From Oscheius tipulae (taxonomy: Eukaryota; Nematoda; Chromadorea; Rhabditida; Rhabditidae), in NCBI GenBank assembly GCA_037178975.1, contig JASJZH010000004.1, forward strand, positions 8,866,001 through 8,930,000: 64,000 nt of DNA, given 5' to 3'. The notes below the pieces were generated by a model, which searched no databases, was not told the DNA's origin, and saw only the letters and a list, made by a program, of their open reading frames with translations. The position numbers and the translations under genes were made by a program. This document shows, one piece after another, positions 45,301-54,554 of this stretch (positions are counted from its first letter, which is position 1; the number at the start of each line of letters is the position of its first letter).

Positions 45301-48300
45301 AGCAACGAATGCAGCGATCTCTTTGGGGACTTCACTGTCTCCTTCTCCTAGAATCTTGGATCCAAGGGCGAAGTTTGTGCCGTTGTCGCTCCAGACCTTC
45401 TGAGGAACACCGCGCCTACTGATGAAGCGTCGGAAAGCAAGGAGAAATGCTCGTGCGGAGCAATCACTGACGATCTCCAGATGAATCATGCGGGTAGCGA
45501 AACACGTGAACAGACAGACCCATCGTTTCTCGTCTTCTCCAGAGGAACTCTTGATGAAGATGGGGCCGAAGAGATCGATTCCAGCAAAGGCAAATGGACT
45601 TGCACGAGAGACCCGCTCTGCGGGAAGATCCGGCAGGTTGGGATATTTGTAGGGGCGTCCATAGATGGAGCATATGTGGCATGAGCTGCAGACTTTCTTG
45701 ATCAGGCGGCGAATATTCGGAATCCAGAATCGCTGTTGGACAAGATCGTGGAGGTGATTTCCTTTCCTGTGAAAGGTCTTGGAATGAATGTCTCTCACAA
45801 TAGTGGTTGTGAGCAAACTCCTGTGGGGCAGGTAGATCGGATTTGCCATGTCGTAACTCAGATTGGAGTTATTGAAACGGCTCCGTTTCCGTAGAAGCCC
45901 GTGAGCGTCAATTTGCAGATTCAATTTTCTGCATTCCCGAACCATCTGTGGGATGTCGACCTTGTTCTGTTCTTGGCGAATCAGAAGACGTTCAGCATTG
46001 CGGCATTCCGCCGCTGATATTACCGTACTTGAGTGGACCTCGGGACAACTTGTGATTAGAAGTCTTCCCTTTGACGTGTGCTTCACGAATCGTACAACGT
46101 ATGAGGTGATCCGCAAGAGATGAGGATAATTGCTGATCAAAGATACTGGAAGGACTCCACCCTTGATGTCAAAGCTCTTTTTTCCTTCCAGTTGGTCCAT
46201 ATTCAGGAAAACCGCAGGGTGTTCGACTTCTGCCTTGTTGGTGTTGTCGATCGTAGGACCTGTTGTTGGCCAGGTTTTGGGATCCGGCAAGTTGATCCAT
46301 GTCGGTCCGTCGAACCACAGAGAATGGTCGGAATCTTTGTCCAGACCTCTAGTTCCATGGTCGGCCGGGTTTTGGTCAGTTGGAACATGATGAATCAGAA
46401 GATGTGACTTTTCCTTTATCCGACGCATACGACTCTGAATCTTGGAAGCAAGTTCCTTCACGAATGGTGGGAGAAGCTTCTGCGATTGAACCCAAGCAAT
46501 GGCGATTGTGGAGTCGCTAAACAAGTGAACTGCGTCAAATTGTAGTCCAGAAGTTGACAGTATCGAGTCTGCCAATGTGGATGCCACGAGAATTCCAGTC
46601 AGCTCCAGTCTTGGGATGGTGACTTCTTTGATGGGTGTAATCTTCATTTTTCCCGTGTATAGCCGAGAAAATACGTACCCAGAAGACGTGACCGTGGTGA
46701 TGTAAGCGACGGCACAGTAAGCTCGCTTTGAACTGTCGGAGAAGATCATAAGGTAGCGGTGCTTCACATCCGCTTGTTGAGAGACCCTTCGGGGAAGTGT
46801 GACTTCGACGCCAGTGGTCTTGTCTAAGATACTGTTCCATTCTTCTGTTTCCTCGTCAGTCAGTTCCTCGTTCCATTTCTTCTTTTTCTTGTGAAGAGAC
46901 TGCAGAAAGCACTTCATGGAGAGGAAAAACGGAGACATGAGGCCAAGAGGATCGTAACAGGCACCATTCACCTGAGAGAGTACTGTTCTCATTGTGAGTC
47001 GCGTGAATGGCTTCCGTTTCAGGCTCATAGAGAAGGTGTCACTGTCTGACGTCCACGGTATACCTAGAATAGACAGCACTGTGGATGATGACCGATCTTC
47101 TTGAAGAATTTGAGTGTTCACCAGAGCAGAATTGGATCGGTAGTCACGAAGGCGCATTCCAAGTTTCTTGAAGATTGCTTTGGACTCTTCGTACTTCTTG
47201 AACAGTCCGGATTCTGTAGTGGCATGAAGAGAAACGTTGTCGACGTAGATTGATTTCGCAATCTCGTGAGCTGTCTCAGTGTTATCTTCTTCCAAGTACT
47301 TCAGGATGACCTGATTCAGAATTGACGGCGAAGCGTTGATCCCAAATGGAATCCTGGAGAATCGGTAGACGATGAGGTTAGAACGTATGGGCGGGACGGC
47401 GAGATCCTTGATCCACAAGAAGCGGGTAACGTCTCGTTGTTCTTCCGGAAGGACGATCTGTAGGAAGGCCTTCTGAATATCGGCCACCATTGCAAAGTCG
47501 TACGTTCTGAACTGCAGGAGAACCTCATAGATCAAGCTTAGAAGCGAGTAACCAGGAAAGATGACATCGTTGAGACTTTTCTCTCCCTTTGCTTTGCTTG
47601 AAGCGTTGAAGACAATACGAAAGGAAGTACTCTTGTCTGGGGTGATCACTGAGTGGTGAGGTAGATAGAATGTGGGTCTGCCTTCACACTTTTCTAGCGA
47701 TACTTCTTCAATCATGCCTTGTTTCAAGTAGTCGTTGAAGGTGTTTTGGTAGAGCTCAATGTGTTCAGCTTTCAACTTAGTAAGCTGATTTTGTAGCTGG
47801 CGAGCTGCCACCTTGAAGTTGTCTTGGAGGTCCTTGACCTCTTCCAGGAATGGAAAGCCGGCTTCCACTCGACCGGCTGACAGTTTTATTGACTTGCGGT
47901 AATTTTCCATGAACTTGAGGACATGAGCTTCTGTCTCATCTTTCGCGGTCTGAATACCGAGACTCTCCAGGTTATATAAGTTGCGGATATCAGCCTTGAA
48001 CTCTTCCAGCTCTTTGTTGAGAACCGGCTCTGAGAACGTGAGCATACAGTCGTCATCTATAAGAATGGACAGTTCGTCTGGCGTAGTTTGTAGGTTAGGC
48101 ATCAGGATCTTGGGAGTAGAACATAGAACTGTACGGTTCTCGTCTGACTCAATCCACGACTTTGGAATCCTTCCGCGTCCACTGACAGTATAGCCATAGA
48201 TGGTTTTAGTCAGCAACAATCCGGAGGGAAGATAGAAGCGTGGAGCTGTCTGGTCGAGGAAGAGTTCCATTAAGTCTTGCCCAATGATGAGGTCCACACT

Positions 48301-50286
48301 GTTGGCGTCGGGTCGAGCGACTTGGGTGTTTAGTTGAAGCTTCTGTTTCAAAATAAACCGATAGTCATCTTCAGAGAGCTTGCCTGAGCGCAGGGACTTG
48401 CAAAGGAAGGGCATTGTCCGGACCAGTATCTCTTGATCTGGTTTTCCACGACTGAAACCTTGGAACAGAAGTTTGACAAGTTTCGAGTTGAAGGATACTT
48501 TTTGGCCTCCAACAGCACTCACTGTGTGAACGTCTCCGTCCGACTGAACCAGTCCATGTTCAACCGCGACGGTATCGCGGACGTAGGTTCGGGAAGCTCC
48601 TGTATCGAAGAATCCATTCAACATTACGGTTTGGTTCTGAGACTGACTGAAGATTGGAATATATGCTTGCATCATGACGATCTGAATGTCTGACTCGACG
48701 GCTCCGTTAACCATCGCTTCAGCAACAGTGACCTGAACATCTGGGAATGTCTTGTCCTCGGTAGTGACCATCACTGTTTGTCCAGAGGAGCGGGAAATCT
48801 GACCAGAATTAGTGTTCGGAAAGTTCTTCTTGTAAACCGGCTTGACCGTTGCAGGTGCTGTCACAGAGGCTGCTCTGGGTGTGTCGCAGAGAGCACTATG
48901 ATGATTGTCCTGGCATTTCGGACACGGTCCAAGAGCGGCACACTCCTTGCTCTGGTGTCCAGGATTGAAGCATTTCCAACAGCATTTGAGTCTCTTGACT
49001 TCTTGTCGTCGTAGAGCGGGTGTGGGAAACTTGGGACAGTTATGAGGCTTGTGGTCTGTACTGTAACAGATACATTTGAGGAGCTTGTTCCTGTTAAACT
49101 TAGACTCCTTTCTGTCTGGATTTCTTTGAATGTTTCCAGAAGAGTTGCTAGAGACATGACTGTTCTGGGATTCTAAGCTGATTTCAATGCATTCCTGGAG
49201 AAGAACGAATTCAGCGATCTCGTCAATTAATTCGTCTACCGTGAGCGAGGAAGGTATGGCCTTTCCCTCTTCCGGCCGTCTCTTTGACGTTCGACGTTCA
49301 GCCTTGAGGATGTGACTATTGACTGAGGCTGGGAACTTTGAGAGAATGAGACTTCTCCAGACATTGATGTCATGAAAAGTTTCACCTTGGCATTCCAAGG
49401 TACAGATCTTTTGGCGAAGTTGCTCGAGAGTAGATCTGATGCTTTTTGTCGCCGTGGAGGCCGGTTTGAGATGCTGGATCTCCGAAATCATGACCGTTGT
49501 GACGGTAGATCCGATGTCGTAACGGTTCTTCAGCAGGTTGATAGCTTTCTTGTAGTTGTCCTCTGTGACCGGTATTTCTTCTATAAGACTCAGAGCGTCG
49601 TCTGTGAGCGCTTGTCGGAGATAGAAAAACTTGTCCAGGTCGGAGAGGTCGCTGGCTACATGTATCATGGCCGAATAGCCTGTCCAGAAGCTGGGAAATT
49701 TTTTGATTTCGCCCTTGAACTTTGGAAGCTGTTGTCGTGGCCTATTTCTCCTTGGTCCTCCGACGGAGAATATTGATTCGTTGTCCTCTCTCTCTGCTGA
49801 GTCTGATTCGGCGCTGACATTCCGTGGTCGGCGACTTTGATGATCATCCTGGCCGACTGGGGGTGGTTCTCGTTTTAACCGATGGCTCAATACAGACGAA
49901 TTCGACAGTTGTTGGGATTGGAACGCAAGCTCTGTCGAGCGAGTAGTCAAAGTTTCGAATGCATCCAGCAGCTCAGTGAGGTGTTCACCTACTTTACTGG
50001 CATATTCGTCAATCTTTGTTATCTGCTCCGACGTTGTATCGTTATTAATGAGGGAAAATCCCTCTTTGACTACTGAGTCGATTCTGGCTTCAATTTCCTT
50101 GAGATTCGCACGCAAGGATCGAATTTGAACGGTCTTTTGCTGTATGTATGCAGCAAGATCAGCTGGTTCAGCGGGGAACGCGAATACCGGTTCAAACTCT
50201 TGAACTGCATTTAACTGCTTCTTGGCCTGTTTACCGAGATTGGTAACTTTGGTTTTCCAGTAACCGATTTGGCTGTTCATGCTCAT
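42310..50286 (-). CDS. Bel/Pao Gag-Pol-Env polyprotein
   Basis: One uninterrupted frame of 2,658 aa. Gag shows a DUF1759-like block (about 190-255) and zinc knuckles (about 430-470, CWKCFNPGHQSKEC). An aspartic protease has DTGAS near residue 562. In the reverse transcriptase the catalytic box reads YVDN (about 1014) instead of YxDD. A Peptidase_A17/RNase H region follows (FSDSSKR near 1180). Integrase has an HHCC finger (ending CSSCHIC, about 1530) and D, D, E in GIDLFGP, WSDNGTNF and GGTWERA. DUF5641 lies at about 1815-1875. From about 1920 comes an envelope-like part: signal peptide, Cys-rich ectodomain, TM and a Cys-rich loop, then a second hydrophobic segment and a Cys-rich region resembling phlebovirus G2 glycoprotein, ending in a C-terminal TM (about 2620-2640). 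Nematode Bel elements such as Cer7 and Tas are known to carry such envelopes. Confidence 0.93.
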   Translation of the reverse strand: MSMNSQIGYWKTKVTNLGKQAKKQLNAVQEFEPVFAFPAEPADLAAYIQQKTVQIRSLRANLKEIEARIDSVVKEGFSLINNDTTSEQITKIDEYASKVGEHLTELLDAFETLTTRSTELAFQSQQLSNSSVLSHRLKREPPPVGQDDHQSRRPRNVSAESDSAEREDNESIFSVGGPRRNRPRQQLPKFKGEIKKFPSFWTGYSAMIHVASDLSDLDKFFYLRQALTDDALSLIEEIPVTEDNYKKAINLLKNRYDIGSTVTTVMISEIQHLKPASTATKSIRSTLEQLRQKICTLECQGETFHDINVWRSLILSKFPASVNSHILKAERRTSKRRPEEGKAIPSSLTVDELIDEIAEFVLLQECIEISLESQNSHVSSNSSGNIQRNPDRKESKFNRNKLLKCICYSTDHKPHNCPKFPTPALRRQEVKRLKCCWKCFNPGHQSKECAALGPCPKCQDNHHSALCDTPRAASVTAPATVKPVYKKNFPNTNSGQISRSSGQTVMVTTEDKTFPDVQVTVAEAMVNGAVESDIQIVMMQAYIPIFSQSQNQTVMLNGFFDTGASRTYVRDTVAVEHGLVQSDGDVHTVSAVGGQKVSFNSKLVKLLFQGFSRGKPDQEILVRTMPFLCKSLRSGKLSEDDYRFILKQKLQLNTQVARPDANSVDLIIGQDLMELFLDQTAPRFYLPSGLLLTKTIYGYTVSGRGRIPKSWIESDENRTVLCSTPKILMPNLQTTPDELSILIDDDCMLTFSEPVLNKELEEFKADIRNLYNLESLGIQTAKDETEAHVLKFMENYRKSIKLSAGRVEAGFPFLEEVKDLQDNFKVAARQLQNQLTKLKAEHIELYQNTFNDYLKQGMIEEVSLEKCEGRPTFYLPHHSVITPDKSTSFRIVFNASSKAKGEKSLNDVIFPGYSLLSLIYEVLLQFRTYDFAMVADIQKAFLQIVLPEEQRDVTRFLWIKDLAVPPIRSNLIVYRFSRIPFGINASPSILNQVILKYLEEDNTETAHEIAKSIYVDNVSLHATTESGLFKKYEESKAIFKKLGMRLRDYRSNSALVNTQILQEDRSSSTVLSILGIPWTSDSDTFSMSLKRKPFTRLTMRTVLSQVNGACYDPLGLMSPFFLSMKCFLQSLHKKKKKWNEELTDEETEEWNSILDKTTGVEVTLPRRVSQQADVKHRYLMIFSDSSKRAYCAVAYITTVTSSGYVFSRLYTGKMKITPIKEVTIPRLELTGILVASTLADSILSTSGLQFDAVHLFSDSTIAIAWVQSQKLLPPFVKELASKIQSRMRRIKEKSHLLIHHVPTDQNPADHGTRGLDKDSDHSLWFDGPTWINLPDPKTWPTTGPTIDNTNKAEVEHPAVFLNMDQLEGKKSFDIKGGVLPVSLISNYPHLLRITSYVVRFVKHTSKGRLLITSCPEVHSSTVISAAECRNAERLLIRQEQNKVDIPQMVRECRKLNLQIDAHGLLRKRSRFNNSNLSYDMANPIYLPHRSLLTTTIVRDIHSKTFHRKGNHLHDLVQQRFWIPNIRRLIKKVCSSCHICSIYGRPYKYPNLPDLPAERVSRASPFAFAGIDLFGPIFIKSSSGEDEKRWVCLFTCFATRMIHLEIVSDCSARAFLLAFRRFISRRGVPQKVWSDNGTNFALGSKILGEGDSEVPKEIAAFVASERIVWSFIPPAAPWQGGTWERAVALVKKPLLQAIGRRKVSEDTLHTLTCQVEAIVNSRPLHFSAHDEDLDVLRPVDFCQPRLRICPARPDIDNPDDPEYLPQPLQRSRATAMKAIDDIERGLDRFWRKFSTGLLSRKGAFDKTSIEYASSTLTPKIGDTVLINDDKEQPRHFWPRGIVVSVIKGKDGEIRSADIRTANGHILRRPVNKLIPLETPDTPMDEPVAYNMGDHRPLPDSLDIPGRRRHSPRRATFSTIHMPTVSVMLTIGLVSCLLSESQAALLKDKVLSCISGGILLNLDHTGINGPLTSEVCVNDKGCSTLIGSGVQTLYVGPSTSLSDYSVQWRTLHDTKQMLELINCKGTPTCESIDCWLCQELFLNPTCWPRATLALVVLYTYTVLVTLIGLWFCCCRKAWYQIQGKFYGILTACGSCCQSIADNCCRKQPKKNRRDQLTLSESETDELIPLVVVEKDVRRRIQPSTLVIVPCVLFGAFLLLPNVSASQRISMMEANFEECSGNSSCTQVHSVTVTMSSLRRELTIRTQWNEQVHRQVKVRLENLAMECLPSSLYYTRDIQLVTHSAKRCPLAGSCDFTFCNTVSSRTDIPEFSHLRHLPGISRCSESCGTLLCGCALPLPGCLFSRTVAEPTSEDIYLMTKCNYWIPYGRLLIEEMDETGKDRKYLLRVRQGQTVTTKTLNVTFDFFSTPPLPVVNSMFLVQLTKKSIQSSTAVMLPNDADFPLHCSSEETAKQLSSCFLKNTCSCTHSTTLTTCHCSTFNITAGLKSLQYRLPLTSPGFSIHIKDGKLIANSHEAVAEFTLVTQHTWMSQMINEAPCTVTTSEVTGCYNCLTGGSAAVTCTSTQPQISTITCKLQSFAIPCSPNGKTSTVHVVAREPEFLDTCTVSCTTSNTTFRGSLMAGIGSTIAATEDRSGQFNPWFKPVSDLVNFKGLTGIISLVKDWWKTTALLVVAPLVVAAALAIGCPIYCQWKFQRTIKKKLF

Positions 50287-50323
50287 GTTGATGCTGCCAC
50301 GCGGGACTTATCCAGGTTGTACG

Positions 50324-50336
50324 GGCCGATGCACCA
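50324..50336 (-). promoter_or_regulatory. Primer-binding site (tRNA-Gly type)
   Basis: On the coding strand TGGTGCATCGGCC begins 1 nt after the 5' LTR. Its complement ends in GCACCA and matches the 3' acceptor end of a tRNA-Gly (GCC anticodon type) plus CCA over 13 nt, as I recall that tRNA. It would prime minus-strand DNA synthesis. Confidence 0.8.
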
Positions 50337-50337
50337 A

Positions 50338-50536
50338 TTTCTCCCTTGCCTTACTTACTGTGGGGGCAGACGGGGGAACCAATAGGGATGGGATTATGTT
50401 TATAGCATAGAATAAGAGAAATTAAGAGCCGATACGGAGCGAGAGAGTGTAGCGGGGAGGACTGAAGTGTAACAACCATGGGTGACATTATATATACAGT
50501 CCATTAGTCAAAGGTGTGGGGTCTCTGGAGGAGACA
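50338..50536 (-). repeat. 5' LTR of the Bel/Pao element
   Basis: 199 bp, identical to 42046-42244. It is the promoter LTR for the minus-strand polyprotein; the complement of TATATATA at about 50487-50495 gives a TATA box on the coding strand. Confidence 0.95.
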
Positions 50537-50541
50537 TTAAT
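50537..50541 (+). repeat. Target-site duplication TTAAT, right
   Basis: Matches 42041-42045 and directly follows the right LTR, confirming integrase-mediated insertion. Confidence 0.88.
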
Positions 50542-50835
50542 ACTGCCACTAGTAATAGTGACAGTGACAAAGAGACAGAGAGACGGAAAAATTTCAAATA
50601 CTCATAAACAGGAAGACAGACGTCCGAAATTCAGCAGAATCTTTGTTCAGTTATTGGCTTGGCTACAATGGCTTCAATATCAGTCTTTGGTCTCGGAGGA
50701 GCCCTGGTTCTCATAATTATGAATCCGACCTACCACTGGTGGCTAACGCCTATCATCAGAAAGCTCAAAATCACTGATGGAAGCAGAAGTGCCGTTATGA
50801 TTATATCCCAGCATCATACAAGAAGCCAACATTAG

Positions 50836-51947
50836 ACACCTATACACTTTGTTCTTCACGGTTAGTAAACTTTATGAATAGGATAGTGTTTGTGTTGTTT
50901 GGTAGCAGTTCACAAATATCGTCAGAGCATTTCATTTTGGAGTCATAGGGTCCCGGCTTTGCTGGTCTTACATATTTAGGACGATGAGCTGCCGTTCTTG
51001 GAAACAAATTGTTAAAAACGAAAAGATTCCAACAGCATTCGAGCCAACGAGGACGTCTGGTTTTTACACGGAGACCCGGTCACTTTTACTATCAAGAGTC
51101 ACAATTCAAAATATCACGAGAGTTTATTGAGTTTTTCGTATATGTTAGACATCAGATAAGATATATAGCCATCTGCAAAAATGCTACTGACGTCCGAAAC
51201 CCAGTGTAAACGCGAAGTAGTTGTTATAGTTTCTGCGATTTTCAGACTATCAGAAGTTTTGTACGGACCTCATCGGACGCCCAAAGTAGACAAGAATTAA
51301 TCCTATTCTGAGCCACAACGTACCTCGCTTTAAATACTTAGTGACTGTAACCGCAGATTCTTGAAGCATTTGTTGACATAAAGAGGAAAGACGTGAATTT
51401 GACTTTTGCACAAAGAATTGCTCACTTTTTGTCGCGTTTTGACTTTGTCTTGTTTGTTTGACTGCATCGAATACCTTATTGTTCGCTTTTTGTCTAGATG
51501 AGAAAAACGCAGGGTAAAGTCAAATCCCTTTTACTTTAAAGAGCCCATTTTTCAAAAATCCAGATAAAAGCCTTAGGTTTGGTCTGCTAAAAGCTTTCAT
51601 CTCAAAGACCGCGATGTTTCCGGTGAACGCTCGATGCGATTTGGCTTTTTGTCTGAAACACTAAAAGTGAACAAGAGAACAAATTTGGGTTCTCCCATTC
51701 ACGAACACGTTCTATTATCGCTCTCAGATATTGGTAAAATGAGGGTTTACTCGACCAAAAGCTTCAGTACACCGGTTTCAGAGTGTCAACCACTGAAATA
51801 AGAATTCTCTAGACGGGCTAATTACTGACTAACTGCCTAACAAAGCTGAATACGAACGTCTTGGAGCTTCTTGAGCCTTAAACAATTTAAAATCACCGAT
51901 ATTCATTAGCTGTACACCGTTATAATAGATACAAAAAAGGCATAAAA
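50836..51947. other. Intergenic, no gene recognised
   Basis: This stretch lies between the convergent receptor (plus) and Notch-like gene (minus). There are no open frames with recognisable features and no repeats beyond AT-rich runs. Confidence 0.55.
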
Positions 51948-54554
51948 TTAGATTACAGTTCCCTCCGGCCAATGATTGTAAGACTGTGTGTGGTAGGAAT
52001 AATATAAAAGCTCGTTGGTTGCCGTAGGAGGACTTTCCCTAGTACTTGGTGGAGATCTTGATGCGGACGAAGGACTGGAACTTGTACTAGAAGGAGTCAT
52101 CAATATCCTCTCTTGTCGCTTCCTTTCATTGCTCTTTCTCTGAAAAGAGATAAGTTAAGTTAGACAGACAGAGTGACAGAGAGGCAGAGAGACAGGGAAA
52201 CAGGAAACAAGAGACAGAGAGACGGATAGATGTACTCACCACTGCATAACTGTTCTGTTTGACAGAATGATTTTTGGCTTTCTGTTTGTACTCCTCCAGC
52301 ACAGCGACAACTTCTGTATGCTCATGTTCTTCGGCCACCGTTACCGGAAAGTCTGGCCTGCTCGAAGAGGGTAGATATTGGTTCGCTCCGGCTTCCATGA
52401 GTAGTCTCACAGTCTCAGCATGACCATTCTTCGCGGCAAACCAGAGAGCTGTCTTGTTCTGGAACCCGATGTTTTGAAACAAAAGTGAATCTTGAATACC
52501 TCGTTGTACTCCTCCATGTCCAAAATTTGGTATCCCTGTCTCTCTGCTTCTTGCAAAACCAGCTCGACGATCTTGCTGTGTCCCATCTCTGCAGCGTAGT
52601 GAAGTACCGTCTTTCCAGGATGTTCAGCTCCATTCAGACGATATCCTCTGTCTCCTTGAATTTCGACATTGGCTCCCGTTGAGATCATCATTTCAGCCAT
52701 CTGATAGCCGATTTCTTCCGGCATTATAAGGGCACACTCCATCAAAGCTGTCTTTCCACTATTGGACAGCTCGTCGATTTTCCGGATCCCCGTCTCGGGG
52801 TCCTCTTGTATAGTCAGAGTTGAGTACTTGAGCAAGTGTTGAAGGCACTTGATGTTTCCGAGCATAACAGCGTGGTGCAGAAGAGAGAAGCCATTGGAAT
52901 CAGGAATGTTTCCATCAGCTCCTCGGCTCAGAAGGTGGGCTACGAGTTGGTTCTTGTTTTCCTGAACTGCTAGACAGACGGCGGTTTCTTCTTCTGAAGG
53001 TTTTCTTAGAGAAAACAAAATATAGAGGCTTACTCTCTGTGACAGCATCGATGTCAATTCCCGTCATCATTAGGAGGCGGTCAGCCTCGGCAATCAGTTC
53101 CTCTTCTGAAAGCTTCTTGGACACAAGGCGGTGGAGATCATTGACTTGACAGACTTCGGCAGCTCTGTTGACTACCAGGGGATCTTGGCTCTCCTGAAAT
53201 AGAACCATGTCTATGTCTCTCTCCCTTTGTCGTTTTGTCTCTCTTTCTCTCGGTCACTCGTTGGACTTACAGGAAGTGGTGCAGGTCTCTTCCTTGTTTG
53301 ATTGAACTGTACAAAGCTTCCAGTTGATCCATTCGGACTCTGAATCCCCAAAATGTATAAGGAGACATTACACTTCTCACCGTATTGGTACTGTTCAGAA
53401 ACTGATAGTACGGATACTGATTGGGATTGAACTGTTGGAACGGTTGTCTGTACCCGTAGCCCTTCTGATCGACCAGGATAAGGGGATTTGCTAGAGGTGG
53501 GGTCCAAATCGGATGACTGTGGATCTTTCTCTTTCGATTCTTCGTTGTCAGAACAGTCATAGATCCCAAAAGCAAAGCCAAAAAGATGACTCCCATGAGA
53601 AGAATGGTTACGACTTGAGAAGAGTTCTTTTGTTCCACGAACCGGACATGAATCTCCGCTATGCTCTGGAGAAAAAAGTTAGGAAAATTGAACAAAGAGA
53701 CTCACTCCCTGATTCTGAGCAATCCTAGCAATGATCTCATCCAGCGTCGGGCAGCCAAGACAGGATCGGATGGTGAGACTGAAGAGGAACTTCATGTCAC
53801 AGACTCCACGAGATTCCTAAAACAGTTTTGTTCAGACAGGTTTGATAGAATGTCACTTACATAGCATTGGAGTCCTTGAAAGTACAGATCATCGTCCGAG
53901 ATGATCATCTGAACCTCGACGTCCATTGCTTTCCTCAGCCTCATTTCCAGCTCATTTTTCCATTCCTTCACGTAGTAGCCGTCACTCCTGCTCTTCAGAA
54001 TCCCTAAACATATTGCACACTGAGAGTCAGAGAAAAGATCATACCTTGGAAAGATATGTCGTTGATTAGAAACTCGAACGTCTCGTTAACCATGGTCTGC
54101 AATAGATCAATTACTCTGGAATAACCCTTGACAAGTCAATAGGATAGGGGGTCTTGTGACAAGTGTGACCAGAGGGATATTGGGATATATAGACATCACC
54201 GTCTCTCTGTCTCCCTCTCTGTAGAAGTTAGTTTAATTGATCGATACTAAGGCACAATACAGCCTAATCTCCGTCAATTCGTCTAACCATGACAGCTCCT
54301 TTTACCCGCTACCGCATTGCCCAGTGAGGAACAATAGACTCGATGCCTAACCTGCGGTAATACTAAAGAAAAGGTCTCACCATGGGATAGGCTGAACAGT
54401 CGGACATCTCTGAAGTATTGGAGAGGAAATTGCGACACTTGAGATCGCAGAAGCCATCGTTGTCTACTCGTTTACAGAAGTTCCGAAAGTCTTTCAGTGG
54501 GTACTTGTAGACGAAAGAGAAGGCCACAGGCAGGAGAAAAATTGCCCATCGCAT
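51948..54554 (-). CDS. Notch-family receptor without EGF repeats (LIN-12/GLP-1-like)
   Basis: Ten exons, minus strand: 54554-54381, 54096-54045, 54003-53861, 53816-53706, 53665-53381, 53339-53271, 53193-53034, 52993-52500, 52458-52240 and 52139-51948, giving 632 aa, every joint in frame. Residues 1-19 look like a signal peptide; 27-53 form a degenerate LNR (NDGFCDLKC then SDC; four Cys). About 59-175 is NOD/NODP-like and 177-201 the TM. The basic stop RKRK and IWTPP (213-217) match the Notch RAM W-x-P motif that binds CSL. About 335-545 is an ankyrin domain whose blocks parallel GLP-1/LIN-12 (GKTALMECA, GKTVLHYAAEMGHSKIV, NKTALWFAAKNGHAETV). The Ser/Pro/Thr-rich end is PEST-like. LIN-12 and GLP-1 have over 10 EGF repeats and three LNRs; upstream to 57 kb I find none. 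It may signal without DSL ligand, dimerise with a full receptor or act as a decoy. Confidence 0.85.

Larger units (their letters stand above)
42046..50536 (-). mobile_element. Bel/Pao LTR retrotransposon with envelope-like region
   Basis: An 8,491-bp element with 199-bp LTRs (42046-42244 and 50338-50536) that are identical base for base. It has a TTAAT target duplication, a primer-binding site and one intact minus-strand frame covering gag, protease, reverse transcriptase, RNase H, integrase and an env-like part. It lies antisense in intron 2 of a chemoreceptor gene. Identical LTRs and an open frame indicate very recent insertion, probably still polymorphic. The minus-strand LTR begins TGTCTCC and contains a TATATATAA box about 45 nt in, a likely promoter. 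No purine-rich tract precedes the 3' LTR. Confidence 0.96.
41118..50835 (+). pseudogene. Srh/Sri-like receptor, 1-nt frameshift, retroelement in last intron
   Basis: Exons 41118-41349, 41418-42024 and 50651-50835 parallel the intact neighbour exon for exon (FRSTKYMNRYRWFLLYHQCI, FAAGYPLGPLRE, then VFGLGGALVLIIMNPTYHWW in the last exon). Two events mark it. First, exon 1 has one extra T in a TTTT run (41331-41334): the expected IAFVTDIT reads as CIAFCDRHN, so the normal splice is out of frame by one. Second, intron 2, 58 nt in the neighbour, holds an 8.5-kb Bel/Pao element in antisense (42046-50536). The last exon remains well conserved, so both events are recent. If the T run is a sequencing error, the gene could still work provided the intron is spliced. 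Confidence 0.8.

Noticed and set aside
42371-49776. Plus-strand frames opposite the Bel/Pao polyprotein
   Set aside because: Shadows of the single 2,658-codon minus frame.
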